NCBI RefSeq assembly: GCF_032854445.1
Contig: NC_088301.1
Span: 45,565,116 to 45,629,115, forward strand
Direction of reading: 5' to 3'
DNA length: 64,000 bases
Source: Liolophura sinensis
Lineage: Eukaryota > Mollusca > Polyplacophora > Chitonida > Chitonidae
Position 1 is the stretch's first letter, and every line of letters starts with the position of its first letter. The position numbers were made by a program, and so were the translations under genes. The notes beneath the pieces were generated by a model that saw only the letters and a list, made by a program, of their open reading frames with translations, was not told the DNA's origin and did no database searches. Positions 1 to 13,319 of the stretch are shown piece by piece.

Positions 1-2490
1 ATCTGAATCAGAATGTTATCCAGCGTATGACATATCTGAAACAGAGTGTCATCTGGCGTTCGACTATCTGAAACAGAATATTATCTGGCGTCGGACGTAT
101 CTGAAACAGAATGTTATCTGGCGTCAAACGTACATGTATCTGAAACAGAACGTTATGAAGCGTATGACATTTCTGAAACAGGATGTTAATTGGCGTCAGA
201 CGTACATGCATCTGAAACAGAATGTTATCTGGCATCAGACTATCTGAAACAGAATATTATCTCGCGTTTGACGTACTGGAAACAGAATGGTATCTGGCAT
301 CTGATGTATATAAAACAAAATGTTATCTGGCATCTGACATATCGGAAACAGAATATTATCTGGCGTCGGACCTATCTGAAACAGAATGTTATCTGGCGTC
401 AGCCTATCTGAAACAAAATGGTATCTGGCGTCAGCCTATCTGAAACAGAATGGTATCTGGCGTGGGACATATATAAAACAGAATGTTATATGACGTCGGT
501 TGAATCTGAAACAGAATGCTATCTGATGTCAGATGTATCTGAAACAGAATGTTATCTGGCATCTGGAACAGAATGTTATCTACCGTTAGACGTATCTGAA
601 ACAGAATACTCTCTGGTCTCTGATGTATCTGAAACAGTATGCTATCTGGCGTCTGACGTATTTGAAACAGAATAGCGTCGGATGTATCTAAAGCAGAATA
701 TTATCTGGCGTGTGAAGTATTAAAATAGAATGTTTTCTTTCCTCGGATGTATCTGAAATGGAATGTTATCTGGCGTCTGACATGCATATCAGAAGCAGAA
801 TATTATCTAGAATCTGAAACTTAATATTTTCTGCCATCAGACGTATCTGAAACAGAATGTTATCTGGCATCTGTGGTATTTGAGTGTACTTAATCTTGCG
901 TCTGGCAAATCTATCTGGCGTCAGACTATCTGAAACAGAATGGTACCTAGCGTCAGACGCATGTGAAACAGAATGTTATCTGGCATCAAGTTATCTGAAA
1001 CAGAATGATATCTAGCGTCTGACGTATGTGCAACACAATGTTATCTGGTGTCAGACTATCTGAAACAGAATGTTATCTGTCACCTGATGTATCTGAAACA
1101 GAATGTTATCTTTCGTCCTACATATCTGAAACAGAACGTTATCTACCGTCAGATGTATCTGAAACAGAATGTTATCTGACCTCTGATGTATCTGAAGCAG
1201 TATGCTATCTGCCATTGCACGTATCTGAAACAGAATAGCGTCTGACGTATCTAAAACAGAATATTATCTGGCGTGTGACGTATTGAAGCAGAATGTTATC
1301 AGGCGTTTGACGTATCTGAAACAGAATGTTATCTGGCATCTGACATACATATCTGAAACAGAATATTTTCTAGTGTCAGACATATCTGAAACAGAATGAT
1401 ATCTTGCGGCTAATGTACCTGAAACAGAATGGTATCTGGCGTTTGACATATCTGAAAGAGAATGCTATCTAGCGTCTGATGTATTTGAAAGAGAGTGTAC
1501 TTTATGTGCCATGTGGCGAATCTGAAACAGAATGTTATCTGGCGTCAGACTATCTGAAACAGAATATTATCTGGAGTCGGGCATATCTGAAACAGAATAT
1601 TATCTGGTGTCGGATGTATCTGAAACAGAATTTTATCTCGCGTCGGACGTATCTGAAACAGAATATTATCTGGCGTCGGGCATATCTGAAACAGAATATT
1701 ATCTGGCGTCGGATGTATCTGAAACAGAATTTTATCTCGTGTCAGGCGTATCTGAAACAGAATATTATCTGGCGTCGGATGTATCTGAAACAGAATTTTA
1801 TCTCGTGTCAGGCGTATCTGAAACAGAATATTATCTGGCGTTGGATGTATCTGAAACAGAAATTTTTCTCGCGTCGGACGTATCTGGAACAGAATGTTAT
1901 CTGTTGCTTGGCATATCTGAAACAGAGTATCATCTGGCATCAGACGAATCTGAAACAAATTGTTATTTGGCGTCTGGCGTATCTGAAAAAATATTATCTG
2001 GCATCGAACATATCTGAACAGAATGTTATTTGGCATCTGACATGCATATCTGAAACTGAATATTATCTACCGTCAGACATATCTGAATGTTAATCTGGCG
2101 TCTGATGTATCTAAAAAAGAATGGTATCTGGCGCTTGACATATCTGAAAGAGAATTTTATCTGGCGTCTGATGTATTTGAAACAGAGTGTACTTCATGTG
2201 CCATGTGGCGAATCTGTAAGAGAATGTTATCTGGCGTCAGATGTATCTGAAACAGAATGTTATCTGGCGTCAAACGTATCTGAAACAGAACGTTTTCTTT
2301 CGTCTGACATATCTGAAACAGTATGTTATTTGGCGTCGGATGTATCTCAAAACAGAATATTATCTGGTGTTGGATGTATCTGAAACAGAATGTTATCTGG
2401 CGTCAGACATATCTTGAACAGAGTGTTATCTGTCTCCTTACGTATCTGAAACAGAATGTTATCTGGTATCTGACATGTCTGAAACAAACA
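1..2490. repeat. 33-bp minisatellite array, cut by left window edge
   Basis: About 75 head-to-tail copies of a 33-bp unit built on TATCTGAAACAGAATGTTAT followed by CTGGCGTCAGACG. Copies vary by substitutions and small indels. Between about 1590 and 1860 alternate copies differ in a fixed way (GAATATTATCTGGCG versus GAATTTTATCTCGTG), giving a local 66-bp dimer. Because 33 is divisible by three and the unit has few stops, long open frames appear in two plus frames and one minus frame at once; I take these as a by-product and not as genes. The true left boundary is outside the window. Confidence 0.93.
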
Positions 2491-3225
2491 CCAAGTCTTT
2501 GTGACAAATGTTCCAAAGAAAGTTTGAATATATTAGTTACGGAAATAATTCAAATAATTCTCATTCTATCTGAGAGCAACAACTATTTGGCACTCTCAGA
2601 TATATTGCTGAAAGAAAGTCGCATCTTGGTAGTTTTACATTGTTGAAAGAAAGCAATATCCGACATTAATGCATCTCAAACCGAGGTTAGTATATATAAC
2701 GCCATTAAACGCTTGAAACAAACTAGTATCTGCATGAGAGAACTCTACTTTCCGGAATCCGGAAAGGAGAGACTGGCAATAACATACTCCTAAAATTAAA
2801 ATGTAAAAATTTTAAATTTCAGAAATACCTATTTGGTAGTAAATATTTGTGAACCAAAATTGCACCCGACAAAATAGTATCAAATAGTGATTTCTATTTG
2901 AATGAGCCATATCCTTCGCAAATTGTGCAAATTGTCCACATCTGTTCAAGGTCGACTATAATCTGTTTCAAGTTCGACTATAATCTGTTACGTCGGCGCG
3001 TTTTTGTTCTCATGACCTTTACGTTCTAGTCGTATCGTTTAATTGAATTCGGTCAACTCTGCAGTTAGTTATCTCAGTCTTCCTTTCAGGCATTTAGCTG
3101 CTGATAATCCAAATTTCCATGTGAGTCTGTAAGATAGATAGTCCCATCTTCCATTGTTGTATGTGTTTAGATTTCCTACCTACCTTTGCCAATTCTGTGT
3201 TTAGTATAAGGCAGAACTTTGGTAC
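2490..3225. other. AT-rich spacer between two tandem arrays
   Basis: The last decayed 33-bp copies fade out near 2650. The rest is unique AT-rich sequence with no convincing exon, splice-site pair or RNA gene. Confidence 0.5.
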
Positions 3226-4195
3226 ACTCTCTTATTAAGCAGCAAATACATGAGAGAACTCAACTTTAGGTAGCTTTCTTGTTAAGCAGCAAATCTATGA
3301 CAAAACTTGACTTTAGGTAGCCTTCTTGTTAAGTAGCCAATCCATAACAGAACTTGATTTTAGGTAGCCTTCTCGTTAAGTAGCAAATCCGTGACAAAAC
3401 TTGACTTCAGATAGCTCTCTTATTAAGCAGAAAATCCATGACAGAGCTTGACTTTAGCTAGCCCTCTTGTTAAGCAGCAAATCTATGACAGAGCTTGACT
3501 TTAGGTAGCCCTCTTGTTTAGTAGCAAATCTTTGACAGAACTTGACTTTAGGTAGTCTTCTTGTTAAGCAGCAAATCTTTGACAGAACTTGACTTTAGGT
3601 AGCCGTCTCGTTAAGCGGGAAATCCATAACAGAACTTGACTTTAGGTAGCTTTTTTGTTAAGCAGCAAATCTATGACAAAACTTGACTTTAGGTAGCCCT
3701 CTTGTTAAGCAGCAAATCTATGACAGAGCTTGACTTTAGGTAGCCCTCTTGTTTAGTAGCAAATCTATGACAGAACTTGACTTTAGGTAGTCTTCTTGTT
3801 AAGCAGCAAATCTTTGACAGAACTTGACTTTAGGTAGCTGTCTCTTTAAGCAGCAAATCCATGACAGATCTTGATTTTTGGTAGTCTTTTTGTTAAGCAG
3901 CAAATCTACGACAAAACTTGAGTTTAGGTAGCCCTCTTGTTTAGTAGCAAATCTATGACAGAACTTGAGTTTAGGTAGCCGTCTTGTTAAGCAGCAAATC
4001 TATGACAGAACTTGACTTTAGGTAGCCCTCTTGTTTAGTAGCAAATCCATGACAGAACTTAACAGTTCTCTTGTTAGGAAACCAAACTATGACAGAACTC
4101 GACCTTAGTTAGCCCTCTTGGTAAGTAGCAAATCCATGACAGAACTTGACTTTAGGTAGCTTTCTTGTTAAGCAGCAAATCCATGAACGAATGGA
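3225..4195. repeat. 47-bp satellite array, first block
   Basis: About 20 copies of a 47-bp monomer containing AGCAGCAAATC, ATGACAGAACTTGACTTTAG and GTAGCCCTCTTGTTA. I measured the 47-bp spacing directly between copies at 3675 and 3722. Copies are moderately diverged, and no dimer structure is evident here. The same monomer returns at 5950-9310. Confidence 0.92.
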
Positions 4196-5950
4196 TTACC
4201 CAAATCATTCATCTTTTCTCATCTGTTTGATGATTTAATTTAACCTTGGCTGTGTTTGGAGTACCAGTGGCAATTGTGTTTTATCTGTGTACTCTTATAC
4301 ATTTGTGTGATCCATATCACCTATTTGTGTGTTGAACAGGAAGATGGTCCATTTCTACAATGAACTGTACCAGCTTGATATCCTAATCCGAATGTTGTGT
4401 GTGCATGTTAATCTGTATATCTGCTACCTGTTTGTTGGTTTGCTGGGTGACTGAGCCAAACGTATAATGCGAGCGATTAAGCTGTTGATTTCAAATACAT
4501 CACCTGTTCGTTTACAAATCAAATTCTCAATTTTTTCCCGTCTGGCCATTTACAAGTGAAATGTCTTGCAATTATTCACTGACAAGATGGATCATCCACA
4601 TGCGCAATGCATGCGATTACAAGCTTTGTGGTACTGATTTGGACTCCTGTGTTTAACAGGTAAAGGGTTGTAATATTTCACCTTTGTTTTTATAAGTTTG
4701 ATGATCGTCTAGAGATGCAAACATACAAGTTGAATCATCCAAATCTTTCATATAGGCTTTAAAGTTGTTTCTTTATCAAGGGGGTCATTCTCTTTTGTAC
4801 ACCTACCGTCAACAAAGAGCCAAAAGCCATGTCTTGTAGTCTCATTTTATTTCGTGTAGCCTCATTGGTACCCTTAATTAATTTACCGTTGGGTTCGCCA
4901 TTAGTAAGTCCAAATCTTCCTTCTCCAGGCATACTAGTCGAAAGAACAAAGTCTATCGTCCATGTACTTAAATTCGTTGGTTCACCGTTTGGATGTGTTT
5001 ACACCTGTTGGTTTGTCCGACTGTCTCACCTATCTCCCTGTTTACGAGTAGAATAGGGAGAATGCTTTTCATCTGATAAATTGAAAATGATTACAAATTT
5101 TCCAGTTGTGCCTTTATCATTTAGGTAACCCATACGTTCCACACGTCTACTGCATAAACTACTTATTTTTGAATGATTGCTCCTTTAAACTGGAATACAA
5201 GTCCTTGATAATGGTACTTGACAAATCTTCATTAATTGGCTTGTTAGATGAAGAACATCGACTGTTCTTTGAAAGATGTCTTTCGATAAAAGAAAGTTCT
5301 CTTGTGAGTTAAAAATTCTTAATACTTCTCTTGATGGACGCAAAATCGTCAATAGTTTTCCTTTGATGTGGAAAATTTTTCGACATTTCGTGATATTTGA
5401 CAAATTCTCAATAGCTCTGCTCAGATAAAAATTCTGGTTAATTCCTTTATTACATGATATACCATGGTATTTATGTTGGTGGCTGTCTTGTTAGAGGGAC
5501 GCTTTTCGATAGCTCTTGCATTGAATACACGATGACTTCATGACAAATTAGGTTACATATCCCAGACAGTTGTCTTGTAATAATACTTTCCTCATGATAT
5601 CTTTTTTTGTTAAATCATCGACAGTTCTTTTGTTAGATTCAGTTCTCATCTATTTAAAACAAGAAATTTTCCCCACCCCTCTCATTCTTCTGGATAGATC
5701 GTTCTCTGACTTGATTAGATGACATGTCCTTGATAGCCTTCTTTGTTATCGTCCGCAATAACCCGGTTGTGTTAGGAGAAATTCTCCTCGGCTCTTTTAT
5801 TTAGATGTGAAATCCTCCATACCTCCGTTGTTACAAAAGAAACAAAAGCCAAGTCATAAAAATGTCTCTTGTTTCGACGACAAATCCTCAATAACTCTCT
5901 TGTTGCATGAGAGAGCCAGGTGAAAAATATTTGATCACTCTCTTCTTTTA
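4195..5950. repeat. Unique sequence grading into heavily decayed 47-bp-like monomers
   Basis: 4195-4750 reads as unique sequence. From about 4750, and more clearly from 5215, fragments such as GACAAATCCTCAATAACTCTCTTGTT recur irregularly. They resemble the 47-bp monomer (ATGACAGAAC...TCTCTTGTTA) but are badly eroded. I read this as ancient satellite between two recognisable blocks. No gene is seen. Confidence 0.5.
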
Positions 5951-7560
5951 CAGCAATTCCTTGACAGAACTTGGCTTTTGGTAGCTATTTTGTTTGGTAG
6001 CAAATCCACGATAGAGCTTAGCCTTAGGTGGTTCTCTTCTTACATAGCAAGGACGTGACAGAGCTTGACTTTATGAGGCTCTTGTTAATTAACAGAATCT
6101 TCACAGAGCTTGACGTTGGGTAGCTCTCTTCTTAGATAGTAAATCCATGACCGAACTTGATTGACATTAGGTAGTTCTCTTCTTCCATGGCAAATCTGAG
6201 AACTTAACTTTATGTAGCTCTCTTCCCAGATAGAAAATCTCTGACAGAACTTGATATTCTATCTCAGATAGTAAATCTTTGAGAGAACTTGACTTTACGT
6301 AGCTCTCTTCTTACACAGCAAATGCTTGACAGAGATTGACTTTAGATAGCTCTTGTTAAGTAGTAAATCCTTGACAAAACGTAACTTTACGTAGCTCTTT
6401 TGAGTAGCAAATCCTTAACTGAGTTTGACTTTACCTAGCCCTTTTCTTAGATGCAAAATCCTTGACAGAAGTTGACGTCATGTAACTCCCTTCTTACACA
6501 GCAAATCCATGACAGAACTTAACTTTAGGTAGCTTCCTTAGAAATTCTTTGAGAGTTTGACGTTACGTAGCTGTATTGTTAGATAGCAAATTCGTGATAG
6601 ATCTTGACGTTATGGAGCGTTAAAGAAGGTATGTAAATCCTTGATGAAACTTGATTTTAGGTAGCTCTCTTCCTACACAGCAAATCCGCACAAGGTTTGC
6701 AGCTCTCTTGTTACTAAGCACATCCGTGAAGAACTTGACTTTCTTTGATAGGAAATCCATAACAGAGCTTGACTTTAGGTAGCTTCCTTAGAAAGTTTGA
6801 CGTTAAGTAGCTATCTTGTTAGATAGCAAATTCGTGATAGAGCTTGACTTTAGGGTGCTCTCTTCTTAGATTGTAAATCCTTGACGGAACTTGACTTCAG
6901 GTAGCTTCCTTAGAAAGTAATTCTTTGAGAGTTTGAAGTTAGGTAACTCTCTTGTTAAATAGCAAATTCGTGATAAAGCTTAACTTTAGGTAGCTCTCCT
7001 CCCACACAGCAAATGCGCGCAAGATTTGCAGCTCTCTTGTTAAGTAGCAGATCTGTGAAAAACTTGTCTTTACATAGCTCTCTTCTAAGATGGAAAGTCC
7101 TTGACAGAACGTGACTTTACGTAGATGTTTTAAGTAGCAAATCCTTAACAAAGTTTGGCTTTGGGTAGCTCTCTTCTTAGATAGCAAATCGTTCACAGAA
7201 CTTGACTTTAAAGAACTCGTTGAAGTAGCAAATCCATGACACAACTTGACTTTAGGTAGCTCTTTTCTAACATAGCAAATCCACGACTGAGTTTGACTTT
7301 AGATAGCTCTCTAGTTTAAGAAGCAAATCCGTGACAAATTGACTTTAAATAGTTTTCTTTTTAAGTAGCAAGCCCATGGCAGAACTTGACTTTACGTAGA
7401 TCTCTTCTTACATAGCAAATGCGGTACAGCTAATCTTTAAAAGTTCTCTTCTTAAAAAGCAAATGTATGACAGTGCTTGACTTTATGTAGCTATCTTGTT
7501 CGATGGCAAATCCATGACAGATCTTGGCGTTAGGTAGCTGTCTTCTTAGATGCTAAATCC
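5950..7560. repeat. 47-bp satellite array, diverged monomeric block
   Basis: Roughly 33 diverged copies of the 47-bp monomer with frequent indels, carrying ATCCTTGACAGAACTTGACTTTA-like cores, GTAGCTCTCTTCTTA and variable spacers. No regular higher-order period is visible until about 7560, where the homogeneous dimer block begins. Confidence 0.9.
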
Positions 7561-9310
7561 TTGACAGAGCTTGACTTTGGATAACCCTCATGTTAAGTAA
7601 AAACTCCATGACAGAACTTGACTTTAGATAGCTCTTTTCTTAGATGCTAAATCCTTGACAGAGCTTGACTTTGAATAGCCCTTGTGTTAAGTAACAAATC
7701 CATGACAGAACTTGACTTTAGATAGCTCTCTTGTTTGATGTTAAATCCTTGACAGAGCTTGACTTTGGATAACCCTCGTGTTAAGTAACAAATCCATGAC
7801 AGAACTTGACTTTAGACAGCTCTCTTGTTTGATGCTAAATCCTTGACAGAGCTTGACTTTGGATAACCCTCGTGTTAAGTAACAAATCCATGACAGAACT
7901 TGGCTTTAGACAGCTCTCTTGTTTGATGCTAAATCCTTGACAGAGCTTGACTTTGGATAACCCTCGTGTTAAGTAACAAATCCATGACAGAACTTGGCTT
8001 TAGATAGCTCTCTTCTTTGATGCTAAAGCCTTGACAGAGCTTGACTTTGGATAACCCTCGTGTTAAGTAACAAATCCATGACAGAACTTGACTTTAGATA
8101 GCTCTCTTGTTTGGTGTTAAATCCTTGACAGAGCTTGACTTTGGATAACCCTCGTGTTAAGTAACAAATCCATGACAGAACTTGACTTTAGATAGCTCTC
8201 TTGTTTGATGTTAAATCCTTTACAGAGCTTGATTTTGGATAACCCTCGTGTTAAGTAACAAATCCATGACAGAACTTGACTTTAGATAGCTCTCTTGTTT
8301 GATGCTAAATCCTTGACAGAGCTTGACTTTGGATAACCCTCGTGTTAAGTAACAAATCCATGACAGAACTTGACTTTAGATAGCTCTCTTGTTTGATGCT
8401 AAATCCTTGACAGGGCTTGACTTTGGATAACCCTCGTGTTAAGTAACAAATCCATGACAGAACTTGACTTTAGACAGCTCTCTTGTTTGATGTTAAATCC
8501 TTTACAGAGCTTGACTTTGGATAACCCTCGTGTTAAGTAACAAATCCATGACAGAACTTGGCTTTAGATAGCTCTCTTGTTTGATGCTAAATCCTTGACA
8601 GAGCTTGACTTTGGATAACCCTCGTGTTAAGTAACAAATCCATGACAGAACTTGACTTTAGATAACTCTCTTGTTTGATGCTAAATCCTTGACAGAGCTT
8701 GACTTTGGATAACCCTCGTGTTAAGTAACAAATCCATGACAGAACTTGACTTTAGATAGCTCTCTTGTTTGATGCTAAATCCTTGACAGAGCTTGACTTT
8801 GGATAGCCCTCGTGTTAAGTAACAAATCCATGACAGAACTTGACTTTAGATAGCTCTCTTGTTTGATGCTAAATCCTTGACAGAGCTTGACCTTGGATAG
8901 CCCTCGTGTTAAGTAACAACTCCATGACAGAACTTGACTTTAGACAGCTCTCTTGTTTAATGCTCAATCCTTGACAGAGCTTGACTTTGGATAACCCTCG
9001 TGTTAAGTAACAAATCCATGACAGAACTTGACTTTAGATAGCTCTCTTGTTTGATGCTAAAGCCTTGACAGAGCCTGACTTTGGATAGCCCTCGTGTTAA
9101 GTAACAAATCCATGACAGAACTTGACTTTAGATAACTCTCTTGTTTGATGCTAAAGCCTTGACAGAGCTTGACTTTGGATAACCCTCGTGTTAAGTAACA
9201 AATCCATGACAGAACTTGGCTTTAGATAGCTCTCTTGTTTGATGCTAAAGCCTTGACAGAGCTTGACTTTGGATAACCCTCGTGTTAAGTAACAAATCCA
9301 TGACAGGACT
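7560..9310. repeat. Homogenised 94-bp higher-order (dimeric) satellite block
   Basis: About 18.5 copies of a 94-bp unit made of two diverged 47-bp monomers. Monomer A carries TTGACAGAGCTTGACTTTGG and ATAACCCTCGTGTTAAGTAA. Monomer B carries ATGACAGAACTTGACTTTAG and ATAGCTCTCTTGTTTGATGC. The A-monomer core recurs at 7561, 7655 and 7749, exactly 94 bp apart. Copies differ by only a few bases, far fewer than in the flanking monomers, which indicates recent amplification or gene conversion. The 3' edge near 9310 is abrupt. Confidence 0.93.
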
Positions 9311-9660
9311 TAACTTCGAATATCTCCTCTTGGATCATTTGATTCTCTTCAGTAATTCTCTTATTAGTTGACGATTTCCGCAGCTCTTTTTTTTAAAGAT
9401 GATAATCCCTCATTAGCTATACTGTCAGATGTCAAATCTTCATTACCTCACTTTTGTGATGATATATACTCTGCAGCTCTTGTTGGATCATTTCCTATAT
9501 AAGTGTCTCCCACAGTCTAGCTTGCTTACGTGTAATAAAGGCTTATTCTCTTATTACATTACAATTTTTCCATGGGCAAATGACACATCATCCATAATTC
9601 TCGTTAGATGATAAATCTTTGATATCAACATCATTAGCATATATATCCCGCAGTTTTTTT
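9310..9660. repeat. Decayed satellite flank
   Basis: Short pieces such as AGTAATTCTCTTATTAGTTGACGA and CATTACCTC recall the 47-bp monomer, but no intact copy remains. It mirrors the eroded flank at 4750-5950. Confidence 0.4.
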
Positions 9661-11400
9661 TTTGAAGCGATACTCTGTGCTTGTGATCTTGGGTTGGGCT
9701 TCAAGCTCAGCACTCTTGTCCTTTAAACAGCTTGCCTGGTTATGACTGCTTGCATCTTTACATCCGCATGTTTGACTGAAAATGTATATCCCTCAAAATG
9801 TAAAGCAAAGAATAGTATCACGGAAAGTGAAAACTCGCAGCCAGAATGTGTTCCAATGTTACACGGGGAAAACCGCCATAAATCGATAACGTCGCGCTCA
9901 CCATGATGATGCATAATACCCGGCGTCCATGGAAACGTTGTGAGCAGGGGTAGGACAAGTGAGGACTTACATTAGGCACTGTAAGTAAAAGTCATCTCCA
10001 TTAGGCGATTTACATTCAGTATTCTCCCAAATATGAAGGTTGTTTTTAAACATTTGATATGTACAGTTTTTTCACATCTGAATTATTGCCACTTACATTT
10101 TTGTAGAAATACTATATACTCTGCTTTATGAGGAATGAAATTTCGTCTTTCCTTCCTCAGTTATAGCAGGCTATGTGTTAGTGGGAAAGACAGTATGCCA
10201 AGAAAAAAAAAAAACAAGACACACCGTCTTAAGAATGCGCTGGCTCTTTGGTGTGTCATTTAGACGAAATTTCATATGGGGTCACATACATACATGTCCA
10301 GAAGAATTTGGCCATGTGATAAATGCCAACCTATCTTCCTTTTTTGTTGAATTTCTCTTTCACAAAGATATATACATTGTCTTTAGTGATTATACAAGAA
10401 GTATGTGATGTTGCATACATTCATTAGTATTTAAAACCATTCATACTACTTCATTCACATCTGTGTCGTGGGAAATTTGTTGAATCTGAAAGTATAAAAG
10501 CACAGAGCATGTCATGATTATAATGATGGTTAGTTTAATTTAAAAATATTAGAACGAATCTGTCTTTATAATGTACAACATATGGAAAATAATACACAGC
10601 AATCTAGAAATAAAAAATACAAAGTCAAAATTTACTAGAAAATCAGTGACGCTTTCATGTAAATAAAAGAAATCACATAAATAGCTGAAATGTTGACGAA
10701 GTGTTGCCCCTTGTTTGCACGTTTAAGGATCGTTCTGATCTGTTAATGACAGTAGGTTTAATCATACCCATACCACGTACAGCTGAGACGAAAACTGATT
10801 CCAACACCGACCGTGTGAACAAAACAAACGAAATAATTGTTACTTTTTGCCTGGTCTAATTGTGGGCAATCGACACGTGAAATTAGCAAGCGTATACAAT
10901 TTCTCCCGCATATTACACTCACGCAAATATTACCTTCCAGTCTCACGATATATGCAGATTATTAGCCTGGTAGATTTGATATCGGCATCATCTCGAAGTC
11001 CGAATCATATGCTGTACTCTCGACATCGAACGTGACGTCATGATGCAATGTTTCGGCCCGCATTTAGCACCGTGTTAAAGCGTAAATCTTGCTTTGCCAT
11101 GCACTACAAGAACTAAATGTGAATCTGTATCAAGGTACAATTTTCTGGTTTAACAACACGATGGATTTATGATAAATAGTCCAGTCGTTTATAATAATAC
11201 TGTGTTATCGTAGCTTTCTTCAGATTCAGTCTTTTATTTGGGGATGTGAATGTTCTGATTCCTGACAGCTGTAAGCGTTTACCTTGCTGACCTTTCTCTC
11301 ACCTGTCTGAACGCTCGCTTCTGCTCATATAATTGCGTCAAGCATTAAAGAATAATCTTTGATAAGATGTGTCAGTAAACATTGATGGAATGCTCAGAAC
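9660..11400. other. Intergenic, no gene seen
   Basis: AT-rich DNA. The short open frames here have no domain motif, no splice-site pairing and no codon regularity that I can see. One poly-A run lies at about 10203-10213. Confidence 0.4.
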
Positions 11401-11580
11401 AGAAGCTCTGGCACTATGTGTCTAATTCTGCTTATGGATATATTATCACTTGCAATCAAAGTTCAACTGATATATACATTTAACGACAACGTGTAAATTA
11501 GCTCTATTTAGGTACTACGTTTTCGCGCATGTAGAACATTCCTGGTCTATTTCCGGCATCACTGAAAAACAGATGAATTA
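11400..11580. repeat. Dispersed repeat, copy related to 16500-16760
   Basis: Shares with 16500-16760, in the same order, GCACTATG...TGTCTAATTC, TGCAATCAAAG, TTAACGACAA and CGCG(C/T)...TGT...TCATCAC segments. The two are diverged copies of one element with no coding content. The element type is unknown. Confidence 0.55.
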
Positions 11581-12289
11581 GAATGACGCCTATACATCAG
11601 TTCTACCGTATCACATTCTTTCACTTAATAGAGCCAACCTAGTTGTTAACCTATACTGTTGGCTATTTTGTTCGTATGCTAAAATAAAGGGAGGCAAGTT
11701 TCAAAATGTTCGAAAGAGTTACGGTTCTTGCTGATGCTTGTATATACATGTATAATGGCCTGCCCTACAATGGCACTTCAGTGGTAAATTCTTGACGCCT
11801 GCCCAAAAGATATGTATCCACCGTTCAGCTAATTGCATACGTTACTATATGATATGCTATGCTATACAGAAATTAAAAAAAAAACACAAAAACGGGAGTA
11901 CGTAAGCTACGTTTACAACAGCTTCTGGAAGCCGACATACATTATGCCACAATACTACAGCATGGAGAACAACACAACATTATCACACTGTCAAAACACA
12001 AAAGTAGGATTAAACCAATTTTATTTTAATTCATTTAAATGCATAAAGATGTTCATTGCAATCCGTATGCTGTTTCATTCGGATAACTGGTAAGTGAGAT
12101 TCTCTAGAGTTTGCGCTTCTGCACGTATACGGGTTTTTGGTTGCTGAAAGATGGAAGAACGTTATGGAAGGGTTAGAGTAATTCCAGACCAGTGACATCT
12201 AATACACTGTAATTAATAGCATTGCATTATTTGTACCTAATTAGTTTTAATCCATGTTGCCAGGGGACGTCTAAGCTGCTACTTTTTAA

Positions 12290-12480
12290 AGATTTACATG
12301 AACAGTTAACATAAAACCTTAATTGAAGTAAATGGACAAATGGCCGTATTTTACAGGTTACATGTGACCGTTTTGTCAACCTCTGTAGTCTTTACTTTCA
12401 AACTATTTTTCAAACCCTGAAACTCTGCAGGCTTTACTTTCAACATACTGCAGTCTTTTTATATACCAAGTATACAACAG
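12290..12480 (+). repeat. Dispersed repeat family A, copy 1
   Basis: Contains TTTACATGAACAGTTA and a run about TGTAGTCTTTACTTTCAAAC. Related segments occur at 20445, 29580-29760, 33580, 47205 and 60690, and in inverse orientation near 30665-30770. No open frame or terminal inverted repeat was identified. Confidence 0.4.
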
Positions 12481-12496
12481 TCAGATACAGAAGGTT

Positions 12497-12610
12497 GCAG
12501 CAGATCTGAGGCATTCCCAAATTTATTGAGTTCGTTCACTAAACCACATTGTCGGATCTCAGCGAATGCGTGGGCCTAGTCTTCGCGGATCTGCGACATT
12601 CCCTGAATTC
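12497..12610 (+). repeat. Recurring GATCTGCGACATTCCCTG motif, first cluster
   Basis: The motif occurs as AGATCTGAGGCATTCCC near 12497 and GGATCTGCGACATTCCCTGA near 12587. It returns three times at 13320-13500. Confidence 0.55.
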
Positions 12611-12897
12611 AGATCATTGACCTATAGCGCTACAGGCCTTGTCAAGCACACTGATTGGCTGGATCTGAACAGGGATACCTTGACGTTCCCTATATTCTAA
12701 TTATACATTATTGATTTATATGATTGGTGTTGGACGCCGCAAACCGCTGTTCCATTATGTACGTGGCGATCAGTCTGGGACTGGGAAACATCCGAAGCAC
12801 ATGGCATAAAACTGCTCGACCTACATTCGTTAAAACACTATAGTACCACTATAATGTCAAAATAGCCTATACGTTTTTCATATTTATGCCATCTGAG

Positions 12898-12946
<49 letters not shown>
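12898..12946. repeat. (TA)n microsatellite
   Basis: Uninterrupted TA dinucleotides, about 24 units. Confidence 0.98.
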
Positions 12947-12948
<2 letters not shown>

Positions 12949-13319
12949 ACCCTTCACATCAGGATGTTCTGCTACAATGGCTGGTTTTTTGTTTCTTGCT
13001 TAAAATTGTTTTGTATTTTATTGAGCATGTTACGTCTCAAGAATATATCACTTATATGATAGTGGCTTGATGTATAACTAAAACAATACCGGACATAGTC
13101 TGGTCGCAACAATTACGCACTGTCAGCTCCCAGATAATACTGCTGATTTGATGCCTTAAAGGATCCTAGGGGCTAATGAATGTTTGGGTATTCTATAACT
13201 AATGTACATCGGATTCTGTTAAGGCACATATAATATAGAGCTCAGGACTTCAAAATGATCAATAGCTCTGACGCTTTAGCAAAATTAATGAAAACAGGAG
13301 AAAGCTTGGTCTTGGATAG

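Noticed and set aside
1479..2093. 204-codon open frame of LKQNxIW repeats, and overlapping frames
   Set aside because: It lies wholly in the 33-bp minisatellite. Several frames are open together, and the array is broken by indels on both sides, so this is not evidence of a gene.
1..9310. Possible CRISPR-like arrays
   Set aside because: The repeats are head-to-tail without unique spacers, and the window is plainly eukaryotic (spliced genes, SINEs).
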